Assembly: GCA_039881045.1 (NCBI GenBank)
Contig: JAYWVB010000053.1
Coordinates: 1 to 64,000, forward strand
Length of the DNA: 64,000 nucleotides
Source of the DNA: Chaetomium olivaceum
Lineage: Eukaryota > Ascomycota > Sordariomycetes > Sordariales > Chaetomiaceae
Reading direction: 5' to 3'
Every line of letters begins with the position of its first letter. Position 1 is the stretch's first letter. Positions 45,401 to 57,877 of the stretch are shown one piece after another. The notes beneath the pieces were generated by a model. The model was not told the DNA's origin and searched no databases. It worked only from the letters and a program-made list of their open reading frames with translations. The translations under genes and the position numbers were made by a program.

Positions 45401-47635
45401 AGCCAGGTTGAGATGCCAGAGGACGAGGTCGCCTCCTCGCCAGCCAAACCCCAAGACAGTGATAGTAATCTGCCTGATGCAGATAACTTGTCGTTCTCTA
45501 GCCAGGTTGAGGTGGCCGAGGAGAAAGAAGCCGCCGCTACGCCAGCCAAACCCCAAGACGACGATACTAGCCTGCCTGATGCACATGATTTGTCTTTCTC
45601 TAGCAAGGTTGAAGAGGGAATCAAGACCACCACCGGCGCTACCGAATCCGAGTCCCAAGACGAAGATGACGACCTGCCCGATGCACATGATGTATCTTTC
45701 TCCAGCCAGATCGAGATGCCCGAGGAGTTTGGGGAGAGCGAAAATGAATACATGAGCGTGGACGAAAATGGCCCGTCCAACGACGTCGCCACCGTGGACG
45801 CTGTTATGACAACTCTCGAGGTCGAAGAAGTCGAAAAGGTTGCGGTTTCCGAGGCGAATGCCGTCGTTGCTGAGGAGGACGTTGACATGGTTGATGCGGG
45901 CTCGGCACCGGTGGAATCGGCTCCTCCAGAGAAAGTAGCTTCAAGCCCCGTACCGGAAGGCTTGGGCGAGACGTCGGCTGCTTCTAGCCTCGTGGTTACC
46001 GAGGTTGCCGAGGTCACGTCGGAAGCTGTCACTACTGCTACTATTGATGGGCCTCCTCCGGATGTTCAAACCTCTGCTCGACAAGAACAACAGGCTCGGT
46101 CGCCGGTTTTGGGGGGGCGAGAGCTAGCCGCAGCAGGGTCGCTGCAGCAGATGGCGGACGACATGGATAATAGCGAATGTGGTGAGAGCCCGGAGGAACC
46201 AGCGGCTTCTCTCTCAACTTTCGGGTTCCAGACTCAGGTCGACTTCGCGGTTCCAAAGGCGCCCGAACTCTCCCAAGAGTCTCCGGTTCCAAGTCCTGTG
46301 CACTATGTGCTTACGCCGCCAGGGGAATCTCAGCTTAAAACCGGAGAAGATTCTGTCATCAATGGCGAGGTTGCCGATGGCGCAGATGGCGTTGGCGTCT
46401 CGGCCGTCGAAACTGTCGCTGAGGCTCAGAGTAGTGATACTCTACACGCGAACCACCCAGCTCAGCCGCTCGCAGCGGCGGCTGAAGATGGTACTGCCGC
46501 CGAAGATGAACCTCCCGCTGAAGTTGAGCCTCTCACTGAGGATGAACAAGAACAATTCGTGGACGCCGAGGGGTCTCCGCAAACACAGGACCCCGAAACA
46601 GCCCAGCAGCCGCCGTCTCCGTCAATGGATGAGCGAGAGGATGAAACCATGATCCTGGAACAGCTCACCCAGGAGCAACAGCAATCTTTTGAGGCAGAGG
46701 CCGCCGAGTCTCAAACACGAAGCCGCTCGCCCACCCCCGACCTGAGCGTTCAACTAGCCCGTCAAGCTGTAGCAGCTAAGCGCCACAAAAAGGCCGCTGC
46801 CGAGCCAGTTCGAACCAGCGCCCGGCTCACCCGCGCGCGATCCAGCAGCTTCCGATCAAACGGCACCAACGTCACACCAGAAAAAGAAAAGGCAAAGGAA
46901 CAAGAAGAAGACAACAGCGTCAGCCTCGCCAGGGCAGCCCTAGCCTCGCCCTCCAAGCGCGCCGTCGAGGCCGAACCCAAAACCGACGGCCCCGCCCCAA
47001 CCACATCCACCACTACGACCAGCACCACCGCAGCCGCTCTCAAAGCCGACCTCATCAAGCGCCTGCGCACCGAGCTACCAGAATGCGTCCCCCTCAAATC
47101 ACTACGCACGCACCTCGACAAATTCCCCAACATCATCGGCATCGTAACTTCCCAGCCCACCACCCCGGCGCGCGCCAAAGGCGGGCCGCGCGAGTACTTC
47201 ATGTCCTTCCACGTGACCGACCCTTCCTCCGCGCCCAACGTCGTCGTCGAGGTCCAGCTGTACCGGCCCCACAAGGACTCGCTGCCGGTCGTGCGGCCAG
47301 GCGATGTGGTGCTGCTGCAGCGCTTTCAGGTCAAGGCGATTAGCAAGAAGGGATGCGGATGGGGGTTGCGGACGGGGGCGGAGAGTGCGTGGGCGGTTTG
47401 GGAGGGGAAGAAGCATGACGCTAATGGGGGTGGGGATGGGGATGGGAATGGTGATCTGGCGGAGGGGGCGAGTCTGGTGTCGGCGCCGCAGATTAAGGGC
47501 CCGCCCGTAGAGGATTGGGAAGGTTATGTTGGGTATGTGGGCACGTTGAGGGAGTGGTTTGGGCTGGTGATGGCGGATGCTGCGGCGAGGGGGAAGCTGG
47601 AGAGGGCGGATAGGAAGCTGATTGAGGCGAAGTAA
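42403..47635 (+). CDS. Large acidic protein with C-terminal Pot1/Telo_bind-like OB fold
   Basis: Exons 42403-42789 and 42839-47635; intron GTTTGT...GCTAG; 1727 aa. Residues about 30-140 form a probable beta-rich OB-like module (GEVTITWPYNSVTKKLAFLI, KGQIRIELQG, GDELLFSLAGAEW). The middle 1300 residues are disordered and strongly acidic (Asp/Glu runs at about 609-706 and about 930-960). They carry a likely SUMO-interacting motif VVISLLSDSEDEDE (about 718-731) and four LPDAxDxSFSSxxE repeats (about 970-1090). Residues about 1530-1727 resemble the Telo_bind domain of Pot1/Cdc13/TEBP-alpha: CVPLKSLRTHLDKFPNIIGIVTS, FMSFHVTDPS, VEVQLYRPHKDSLPVVRPGDVVLLQRFQVKA and GLRTGAESAWAVW. A single-strand telomeric DNA-binding role is inferred from this fold. 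It is far longer than Pot1 and has its OB fold at the C-terminus, so it may be a distinct family. The frame is open throughout. Confidence 0.82.
45346..45730 (+). repeat. four internal coding repeats (LPDAxDxSFSS)
   Basis: Four imperfect copies of about 90-105 nt, encoding a Gln-Asp acidic linker followed by LPDA(D/H)D(V/L)SFSS(Q/K)(V/I)E. The DNA is also repetitive (CTGCCTGATGCA recurs). Confidence 0.85.
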
Positions 47636-48433
47636 ACTAACTACCTTAGCTAGGTACCCCGCCATGTGTTTTGAAAAGGGGTTGGGTTTTTTTAAGGAGC
47701 GTGGGAAAGGGATCCGGGACTTGGGAAGGGGATATGAGGCGTTGGGTTGGGCATGGCGATATCATAGCCAGTGGCTGGCAAATGGGTTCTAGGTAGTGGG
47801 GTGGTGAGGGGGTTAAATGGTTGAGACGCAACCAGCTAACTAGGTAATTCGAATGCTTTACAAGTAACAGCCATCGGGCACACTGCAATGCCGAAGTGGT
47901 GACTCCCGCTGTTTTAATATCGTATAATCTGCGGAACTTCCCCCATTATATGTACATCGTGTACGGCGATAGGCAAACTAACCCCCTCCTATCCCGTTCG
48001 CTGTCTACATTAGAAAACCTTTCCGTCATGACGGCTTGTTCATCCCTTTTTGGTCCACAGTTCAGATTCGACGGCCATGACCAAATACAGCGCGGTAAGT
48101 TTGTTTGCCCCCAAAACGAAAACACCAACCCAGTCACCCCTAACTGACCATATCCTAGAGCCTAGCCATCCTGTCCCGCATCATGGGTATACGACTTTTA
48201 TCCCACCAACCGGCCCCGAAACATGCGCACGTCGCAAAGGAGGCCCATCGCCACCCATGAAGGCTATGTGTTTCAATGCCTACTCGGTGTGTACAGAAGG
48301 ATAAAGAAACGTTGATCGAGATGAGGATTTTGGGGCCGCTCTCTGCTGGGCACGGGAAGCAGGCATCGGTAAATCGATGACCGATTTTGTTTTGGACGAG
48401 GATGTTTGGTTCGCATCGCAAAAAGGTCGGCGT
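47636..48433. other. convergent intergenic region
   Basis: About 800 bp between the telomere-like gene and the HeLo-like gene. A short ORF runs on both strands, but nothing is recognised. Confidence 0.45.
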
Positions 48434-49895
48434 TTATTCTGACCAGTACTGGCGTCTTGCCTTGAGAAAAGGGCGTCCGAGAATCAGTCCCGGTTGACAG
48501 GATTCAGAGACCTCGCACTCGATATCGAGCGGCGGATAGCGTGTGTCTTCATGGTCGTCCTTGGTCCACTGGAGGGTCACTTTGCCAACGCTCGTTTCGT
48601 TGCTGCTGGGCGCAAACACCAGGTGCACGGCAGCATTGGAAGCTCCTCCAGGGGCCGCATGCCCAGGCCTAATTTGACGACCTCAGCGGTTGATATGACG
48701 TTACCATCGACCCCCCTTTTTATCACCGCATGGGCGGGATTAAGAATGCCGCGCGGAGATCGGACATATCCGCTTATGGTCTCTGTGTTGTACTCCTGAT
48801 CGAGATGCAGGATTTTGACGCCCGAACCGTCATTTAATGAAGTCTCCGTCCAGAGGGGTGGTGAAGTTGGATTCTGTGGGGCTGTAGAAGTCATTGGAGA
48901 TGGGTCTTGTTGGGAAGAGCAGCTTTCCCTCGGGGAAGAGGATTTGTCGTCGTGGGGAGGTGCGCTGTCAGCAGAGCCGGCCTGGTCAAGAGAAGAAGCG
49001 CGACGAGAATTCCGATTTCCCCGAGCACCGCCAGAACTGCGCCTAGACGTCATGCGCCGTCCAGAGCCTCTAGAAGATGATACCGGAGTTGTGGGAGAGG
49101 AGTCGAGTTCAGGGACAACGCCATTCTCGTACATGCTTCGGCCTAGCTTGAGGAGCATAGCTTGTGGGTCTTGGCCCGGGGGGGTACCCGAGCCGGAACC
49201 CCCGTGGTGTCCTCCTTGCGGCTGGCTAAGCTGATCGAGTCGTACATTCAAGCGTGTGATCGTTTCCATAAGAGTCTCAATGGCGAGCCGCAGATTATAA
49301 CTTATAATGAGAATGAGATCAGTAAAAGAACGATGGATCCGGCCGCGACAGCAAACGTACCACTCGTCTTCGCGTCTTTCTTCTTCTTCCTGGGAGACAA
49401 TGGCACCACTTTGCCTGAGAATATTCAACGCTTCTAGACTGGCCACATCTACCAATAGATTGACGTTTGCCTGGAAGCCGTCCAACTCTAGAAGCAGTTC
49501 TAAGAAAGAGGAGCGGCTGAAAGCCCACTTGATACTGATCCACAGCGCAGAGCTGCTGCGTATTGCCGCCAGCCTCTTCCTCGAGTGTTTGAGATGATAT
49601 CCTAATAATCTTGACCCGCGTTTGACGCTCCCCAGCACATCTTGGCGTTCTATGAAGAGGACTACAGGGGATTGGGGATACTCGGCGCAGTGTCGCTCCA
49701 AGGTGCTCCGAGCAACTCTAATAGTTCCGGAAAAGAGCTGGATCCGATGGGCTAACGTTCGAGATCCTGTCGTGCCGCCCCCGCGCTTTTAGCAGTGTTG
49801 TAGAACGCCGAGGCAATTTTCGTCGCATAATCTGCGAGCTGCAATAGAGCGGCAATAGCAGCTGGGGCGGCTACGGCAGCCGCCACCTCCGCCAT
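48434..49895 (-). CDS. HeLo/STAND-N-like protein with degenerate retropepsin-like C-terminus, two frameshifts
   Basis: Start MAEVAAAVAAPAAIAALLQLADYATK at 49895. The hydrophobic N-terminal helix and the following helical region (RQDLE.., FSGTIRVARSTLERHC, LELLLELDGFQANVNLLVDVASLEAL) match the fungal N-terminal domain of STAND/NLR-like proteins (HeLo-like bundle). A Ser/Arg/Pro-rich linker follows. The C-terminal 140 residues resemble an aspartic retropepsin: HAVIKRGVDGNVISTAEVVKLGL aligns with the DTGA-N-IS motif, VTLQW is the flap region, and GLILGRPFLKARRQYW is the final hydrophobic-Gly motif. The catalytic Asp-Thr is Lys-Arg here, so protease activity is doubtful. One base is missing at about 49757-49762 and one in the GGGG run 48652-48655; two added bases give 1464 nt, 487 aa. 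A 60-nt segment with GTACGT...AAG (about 49300-49360) could be an in-frame intron. Confidence 0.72.
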
Positions 49896-51297
49896 AGTGG
49901 TCCTGACGGCGGGGGGGCAGAACAGATAGGCGAACCGCGTGCCGAGATGCAAAGCGAGATAATGGTCGGTCTGTATAGAGGGTTAGGACATAAGCAGACT
50001 GCCAGACACAGATGCTTACCTAGCCTGGTGGACATACAACCTCAAAAAACGACCCAACGCCGCTGACCTCTGCACTCCGACACCAAGTCTTATAGCATTG
50101 CTCCACCATCCGTTTGTTGTTGCGAATTGCTTCCCGCAAGGCAATCAGCCCATCAACCAGAACAACCACTTATATGCCTAGGTCGACACCCCAATGTAGC
50201 CATGCTGCATGAGGAGGGGAGCTGTGTGGTGCCCCCGCCTTGTCCTGCCACAGCTTAGAAACGCCTCCCCTCATATCGCATGCACCAACTCTAGTCCTGC
50301 GGGCAAGACAGATTTAACGTTTGCATCGTCAACACAAGCCAGAAGTCTACTAGCTGCATGTGGGACTGTCGCAATCAGCAAGTGCAATTCGTGGTTGACT
50401 CGTCAACTCTTGAGAAATATCAAAATCGAATCAAGGCTAGTTGCAAGGCTGAATGTCGATAGCCTAGTACCAGTCATGTGGCATGGACTTGGGAGAATTA
50501 CAGAATCAGCCACATTCTACCTAAACCCAAGGGGTTAGGAGGTATAAGTTCAGAGGTCGGGTTGATTGAGGGTGATCGAGACGGGCTCAGTATTACTGTG
50601 GTGTGGTCTTGGATTCTTGAATTCACTGCGTTGGCGGGGCGAGGGCAAGGGGCCATAAGTGTGGAGGGGAAGGCTGAGCGAGTGAAAGGACGGTCGTGGA
50701 GCGCGTGACACGTAACGGGGCTGGTCTGTTGTTTTCTGGGCGATAGATAACTAGAGGTTGGCGTGGTATTTGTGGCCAAGAACAATAAACAGACAAATGA
50801 TCAAACACTGTTGCGGAAACGGAGTAGACAGAAACACCATTTATATTCAATTCGGCCCCAACTTGCCCAACCCCATCCACCGAAGCGAATGCCCTCCTCT
50901 TATTATGAAGACACGTATTCGAACCGCTGCTTTCTAACGATAAAAGCGCTCATCTTTTGTCTATGCGCAAAACATGCCCTTCCAGTGACTCGCACGCAGC
51001 AACGGGCAGCGTCATCGCTGCGAGTGTGTTGTGTATCCCTCCGTCCCAATGCAAGATCCCATCATAGCCCAGCCCAAGCATGAATCATGGACCGTGCCGT
51101 CCCGACTTAGTCGGCCGAAAAGCAACAAGTTGGGGAATCATAAAACGAAGAAAAAGGGAAAAATGGCGACCAAATTGGTCCAGGAGGAACTGTGTCGCTA
51201 GCTTCTCGAAGGAAAAGCAAAGTGTACAAGCTGCTAGGGAAAGAAATTAAACGGCACTTTTCATAGGGAATGTCGAATGCGCGCAATTGCCAGGTGC
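49896..51297. other. intergenic, no gene seen
   Basis: About 1.4 kb holding the promoter of the HeLo-like gene and the 3' UTR of the malic enzyme. A TATA-like or AT-rich stretch lies near 50750-50850. No supported ORF. Confidence 0.45.
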
Positions 51298-53822
51298 TCA
51301 CAGCTCAGGATCGTAGATCCGAGCCTTGATGTACTTGTCGAGGGCCGGGTCGCCCCACTCCTCCCACTCGAGCCATTGCTCTTCGGGCAGCTGGCTGACG
51401 CCGTCACGGCGCGAGGCCTTCATGACCTCACGAGCCACGATCAAGCTAGCATCGCGGACACGCTCGATACGAGGGTAGATGAGACCCTTCTGGACCTCCT
51501 CGGCGTTGAGAGAGCCAGCCAGGGCGGCGGCCGAGGTGTAGATCATGTTGTCGGTCACACGGCTAGACTTGGAGAGGATGGCTCCGAGACCGATACCAGG
51601 GAAGACGTAGACGTTGTTGCCCTGGTTGGGGTAGTACGTCACGGGCTGCTCGCTGGTCTTGACGGTGAACGCCGAGAAAGGCGACCCGGAGGCGAAGATG
51701 ACGGTGCCGTCGGTCCACGTCACGGCCTGTTCGAAGGTGCACTCAGCCTTGGTGAGGGGATTGCTGAGAGGGAACAGGATGGGTCTGCGGCCGAGACCGC
51801 CAGCGTCAACAGACGCCTTGAGGGCGCGGACAACGGACTCGGTGAAGACGCCATGCGTGGCAGTCAGGCCAACGAGAGCAGTCGGCTTGACGTACTCAAT
51901 GACCTCCTCGAGAGTGCGGAACTGGTGGCCGCTGTTGTCGGTCCGGGCAAAGTACTTCTTATGCTCGGCGAGCTTATCGCCGCGGTCCCTGGTCACCAGG
52001 CCCTTGGTGTCGACGAGCCAGAACTTGTCCTTGGCGGCCTGTTCTGACAGGCCACGCTTGGTGTAGTACTCAACCAGCTGCTTCGCGACACCAACGCCGG
52101 CAGAACCAGCGCCCATGAACACAAGACGTTGCTCCTCGACGGGGACACCAGAGAGGTTCACGGCTCCAATGTAACTGTGAGGTGTGTTAGACGCATGCGT
52201 GTAAGTGAGTGGGGGTGGGGCTCGGGAGATGGATAAATGCTTACCCGCCAAGAACGACGGCACCAGTACCCTGGATATCGTCATTGAAGCACTTGTAGTC
52301 ACCCCGGTAGCGGTCGAGGTAATTGAAAGCCTTCTCGCTCTCGAAATCCTCAAACTGCACCACCATTTCGGGGTAGACCTCGGCAGCAGCCTGCATGAAC
52401 TCGTCCATGAACTCCTGCTGCTCGGCGACAGAGGGACGCTTAGATCGCAGGCCGAGGTAAAGCGGGTCCTTGAGGTTGGACTCGTTGGCGGTGCCGCAGT
52501 CCAGCACAATTGGAAGCGCCTTTTCCGGGTGGATACCGGCAGCGGCCGTGTACAGGGCTAGCTTGCCAATCTAATGCATGCACACATATTAGCCGACCGT
52601 CGTCTTGGGACCCGCCAGCAACCCCCATTGGGGGAAGAGGAGGTTACTTTGGGCATTGCCGAGGCCACTTACCGGAATTCCCACACCATTCACGCCGAGG
52701 TCACCCAAGCCGAGAATGCGCGAACCGTCGGTTACGACGCAAATTTCGGGGTTCGGGTACCGCCAGTTCTTGAGCATAGTCCTGATGGACTTGCGCTGCT
52801 TGATGGAGATGTAGAGCGCCTCAGGCCGCGTGTACAGCGTCGAGTACTGCAGGCAGACATCACCAATGGTGGGCGTGTACACCAAGGGCATGAGCTCCTT
52901 GGCGTGGTCGATAAGAAGGCGGTAGAAGAGGTCGACATTCTCGGCCTTGAGGGTTGACAGGTAGAGGTATTTATCGATGCTGGTCTGCCGGGTCCGGATC
53001 ATCTTGAGCGCACGCTCGCATTGCTTGTCGCTGTCCTCCATGACGTGCGGGATCAGACCGGTCAGGTTTTTGGCTACACGTTGTTCTGGAGTAAAAGAGA
53101 GGCCTTGAGGAGGAGGAGAACGACAGTTAGCGGCCAGCGCGCGCAGACGGGGTACAGCCCGTGAAGTGGAGGACGGCATTGTGAAGGTAGTCGTGACCGG
53201 ACAGTGCTTTGGTGACGGGCAGGAGGATAGGAGACGGTGGGCAGGTAAGAGTAGGAGAGTAAGGGGCAGCAGGAAGTAGTAGCCTGGAGGAATGTATATG
53301 GGGGAGACCGGATGACGTTTCCAAGTGCGTCCCAACAAAGTACAGTGGTGACGTCCCCAACCTGTCTGGGGCCCCGTGACAGACCGGGGGGCGCTTTAAG
53401 GACAAAAGAAAAAAAAGATCGGACGGACAGAGAGAGGGGAAGCTCGAAAATGCAGGGACCACAACAGCTGACTCACCTCTATTCCACATCGGCTCCGAGA
53501 GCATCTGGTAGCCGAGGGCCTGGCTCTGGCTGATGTACTCAGTCGTGGCATACTGGCGGACCTCGCCGTAGCGGTTCTGGCTGTAGCCGCGGAGTGTGTC
53601 GAGGTTCGCCATTCTCATGGCTTCTTCAATGGCGGTGATATCGACCGAAGACATTGGGTTGGCAGCGGAGATCCTCCGGGTAGACGAGATGGACATGCGC
53701 TTGGAGCTAGATATAGACGAGTGCGAGGAGCGGGCTGACGCCACCGAGGAAGAGGGGGAGATCGACCGAGGTGTTGAGATGTCCGAGCTGGATGTGCTGG
53801 TGTTGAGCGGATACGACGCCAT
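51298..53822 (-). CDS. Malic enzyme
   Basis: Oxidative decarboxylation of malate to pyruvate with NAD(P)+, supplying reducing power. Exons 53477-53822, 52673-53103, 52245-52570 and 51298-52174 (1980 nt, 659 aa). Introns are GT-AG; the first is long (373 nt). Motifs: GYQMLSEPMWNRG, LSFTPEQRVAKNLTGLIP, LVYTPTIGDVCLQYS (malate site), VTDGSRILGLGDLGVNGVGIP, LDCGTANESNL, CFNDDIQGTGAVVLGG, and the NAD(P) fold VFMGAGSAGVGVAKQL. The first about 60 residues are a Ser/Arg-rich extension (SISPSSSVASARSSHSSISSSKR) of unclear role, not an obvious presequence. The next neighbour upstream is 4 kb away. Cofactor preference and compartment are not decided by the sequence. Confidence 0.95.
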
Positions 53823-56800
53823 GGCATGTGTGAGAGTCGGGAGAGGAAGGAAGGGCAGTCGGGCGAGGAAAACGAGACTGTAAATCCACGGGGCGAGCTC
53901 GAGACAGGGCTGGACCAGGTGCAAGAAAAGTGCCCCCTGCGGCGTGAGTTTAGCAGTATTATTAGAATTACGAGGGTGACTAGGGCCAGCCGTCCGGGTT
54001 GTGGGCGCAGTTGCAGAAGCGGCCGTCGTTTGGGCCACCAGAGCCTTTGTTAATAAGAGTGACAGTTGCAGAGTCTTGCCCACACGCTTGTTGTTGAGGG
54101 CGAGCCGGCTTAAAAGCTTTTGCATGCTGGCTGCCCGAGACGCGAGCAGCGTCCACCTTGCTGCCCGCTTGCCCATGCCCAACCGAGAAACAAAAGACGA
54201 GATGGTGAAGGCGGACGATGCGACAGAGGCCTGTTCTGGCGAGGTTTCGTCACACGTTTCAAGGGCTGGCGGCGTCGAAGGGCGCTTTGCCGGTGCACGC
54301 CTCCTTCAGTTGGTTACGTTTGGTTACGTTGGGCCGGGAAGGGGCGCGGCAGAAATAAAATAAAAAGTGGGAAAAACTCAATTACCATGTCAGAGCAAAC
54401 CGGGGTCCCCGGTGAAGCGGTCGGGTACTGGTACGGAATGAACCCAGCGCTGGTTCTTTCCTTTGCTGGTGAGACCTGCGAGCAAGAGAGGATTTGCGGG
54501 TTCCTTCTTGTGAAGGCACTTACACCGCAGCCCGGGCCAATGACGGGATGCTTTGGCGGCAGGAGTCACCGAGATGCCTTCCGGGTGGGGACCGGAGTGG
54601 CTCCCGAAGGGGCCGTCCAACTGCGCAAGCCATGGAATTTCAAATTACATGAGCGATCTTTGGTGCTTTCCTTGACGAATCTGGCTGTGGACTGGCACGT
54701 TCTCAGACTTCTGAGGTTTTTTTTTTCTGTTTTGTTGGGAGGGACGGTTCGGTGGCTTGGTTGGTCGTTCTGAGATCGCTGGCATTGGTTGCCCTGACCG
54801 CTGTGCCATTTGTGCGACGTCAGCCGGAGCTGCCCTGTGTCAGAGCTTCCGCCCCCTGCAACCTGCCAACCATTGACGCCGCCCATGGCATCCGTTGATG
54901 GGATGATGTGCCGCCAACACTCACTGAGTTCTGGTACATACCAAGTTGTTGTCATAAGCAGACCGTTGGGTTTATCCTGCGGTCAGCATTACTTCACATA
55001 CCAGTTACGCCCAACGGAACTCGCGGGATATCCCCATCAATCATTGTTTTTGTTTTCTTCGTGGTTTTCCCTTCTCAATAGTTTTTGGGGAGCAATGGTC
55101 ACGGGGCCTCCGTTCGGGGCCGCGGTGGGGAAAAGTCGGTGGGCCTTCAAGGAACCTGGAAGCACAAGCTGCTCCTGGTCAGCCCCCATCGGCCCAATCA
55201 CACACCAGGCAAAGGACAGCAGACTGCCTGTTTGGGCTAAGAACACCCGTCCCGGTCCATCGGTAGGCCTTTCGGGATCGGTTGTCGGCCCTGCGTGTCT
55301 GGAACCCAGCCTCTCTCCCTTGCTTCCCTTGCTTGCAACAAGAAGCAAAGAGGCACGCGCCCTATTACCAGGGGCTTTACCGCCATTGTTTGTTACCTAA
55401 TAATAAATGATCGCAGAAGGCTGGGCAACGCGCAATCCGAATTGTTGACGGAATTCGCATCTGCCTGTCTCGGGAGACGGCACGGGCGTTTGCAACTGTT
55501 TGTTTGTCAGCGGCCCTGTCCGGAATATTCTCTATCTCGACGAAAACCAGCCGTGGCGGGATGAGCCCAATGCTACACACTCGTTTAGTCTCCCGGCAAC
55601 TCAGAAGAAGCAAATATCGGTTCCGGTGTAAGCGGGCATGCAGACGGGAGGGAGCTGCAGGTACCGAAGTACTTCGAGGTTCAGTTCCAAGTTGCGTCGT
55701 GATCTCTCTGTCTGCGGGTCTGGTCTGGGCCCACTGCACATCAGTTCCACCAAGCCCACAGTGGAGCGTTGGGCATCGGTGGGTCCAGCCATCAAAAAAG
55801 CGGGTTTTCAGGGGCATGGCCGGGGAAGGCACGAGGTGCATGGATCTGCTCACGATTACCCCCCCCGACTTCTCCCGACTGTAACACCAGGATCAGACGC
55901 CTTTTGCATCGTCACGACCAGAAACGAAATTCCCCTTCGGAAGAACCCCGGGCGCGCTTGCTTCGGGAAGGAAAACCTTCGAGAAGAACAGGGCATGGGA
56001 TGAAACAGGTCACATCCGCGTCTGATGTGCCCTTGTCTTCTCGGGCGGCCTCCACCACGCTCAAACAAAACCAAGCCGGTCAGGCGTCGCTTGCGACTTC
56101 GTACCCAGCAATTGGCCGAGCCGTCGTCCGAACTTCACGATACCATCTCGGCGAAGACCGTTCGTCGCGGATGTTGGGAGCTGCCAAGCTCTTTCTCGTG
56201 CTGCAAACCGTCTGGAGTTCTCCCTGACTCATGCCCCCATCCCTCTGCAACCCAAGCGCCTTCCTTTGCATGGGGATGAAAAATCTTGTCTGTCTGTGTT
56301 CTCGTTAACGGTCACATCTCGAGGTGATCTGACGACCCGCCAGAGAAAGGAGGATCTGCTGTACCATGGCAGAACAATGCTCGGGTCGGCATGATGGAGA
56401 GCGTTGGTCTCGCCCGTTCTGTTTGATCTTCCCTCCCGTCTACCGCCCTCGGTATCAAGGAGCTTCTCGGTCCATTGACCTCATATCGGGATGGGCCAAT
56501 TGATCTCAATTGCAGCTCCACGCCCCTCATGGCACTTCTCGGGATTGAATTCAGCTGCTTGTGAAGCTCGATCTGAGAAGAGCCGATGCGGCTATCGGGC
56601 ATTCTTGCGCATGCTTCAATATGGCATCATTCCCCACACACACGGCGGCGTCGGCCCGGCAATCGGTCGTCGGCAATGGCCCCGAGGGGATTTCCCTGCT
56701 GCCGCCGTTGCCTGCCTCGTTCCGACCATCGGACATCGCGGACGATACCGGGAGCATATGATTATGGGCTTGCATTCGCATGGTGAGAGTGCAGTCCCGA

Positions 56801-57877
56801 TCACGGCTCGAACCAAAAACGACAACACCATCATGGCGCTTACTGCCCAGGATCCATTTGCCCCGGCAAGCTGAGATGCACTTGAACTTCCCCGGTCTCC
56901 ACAATCTCCAGAAAGGCCAAGAAACGGCCAGCCGGGCGCTCCCATGCCCGGCACGCTCCACCTCAGCCCCGACGTTCTCGAACTTCACCGCTCCCCCCGC
57001 CCATCGTCAAGCCACCCCCAGATTTCCCAGGGACAAACCCACGCTGAGGCTTGTGAATGTGTCGGGACCACCCCAGAGCCAAGCCGTCAAGGGCAAGCCT
57101 TGTCTAAGATGACGAACGACCAAGGCGGGTGTTGTTAAACTCCGCGGAACTACATTTTGAACAGCCCCGGATTTAAGGAACATATAAAGTAACGGCCCTA
57201 ACGTCACAAACGCTTTGTCCGGCAGTGCCCGGAGGCGCCCGACCACAAGCAAGGCACCTGCGGGGTCGTTGGAAGGATGCTATTCCTCGGTCTTCTTTTC
57301 CTCATTAACGCTGATGTTCAAAAGACCGTTCCATTAACCTCGGTATCGTCTGTCTTGGCATTATGAGTAGCACAAGTCAAAGATGACTGCAATAAGCTTT
57401 GCAATGCTCCGAGCTGATGGCCGAGAGGGTATGACTCAATATCGCCTCATCTTAGCGTAGGCTACTCGGTAGCATATCCCCACCACATCTTGTTGATTTG
57501 ACTAAATCGGGGTTCACAGGTAAAGTAAACTAGATAGGCTGAGAAACTGTGCCATTGAGATCTGCGTGTCTTGCGAGCCACTCGGGGACAACTTGGCTAC
57601 TTAGCCGCCCTCTGAGAGGGGAAATTATATTCGAACATGTGCCATGGATGCCATTGCCACCACGGCATCAACTTGGCAGTGTCTGACTCTCCCGTCAAGT
57701 TTTGACATTGAACGTGTCGATGTGGAAACGATAAGACGTGTGCTCGCCATCCCAACGCGGCCCTTTCCACGTTGATATGCTGGGCCTCCTCCTTTAAACG
57801 CCCCTTAAACAATCTAGAAGCAAAACATCGTCGAGAATACCATGCCAAATCTAACCACCGCGTCCCCAAACCTACAC
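53823..57877. other. 4-kb gene-poor intergenic region
   Basis: Between malic enzyme and RAD7. Many short ORFs on both strands but no conserved protein, and no frame holds more than about 220 codons. Direct repeat GGTTACGTTTGGTTACGTT at about 54310-54330. The left part should hold the malic-enzyme promoter. Confidence 0.45.
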
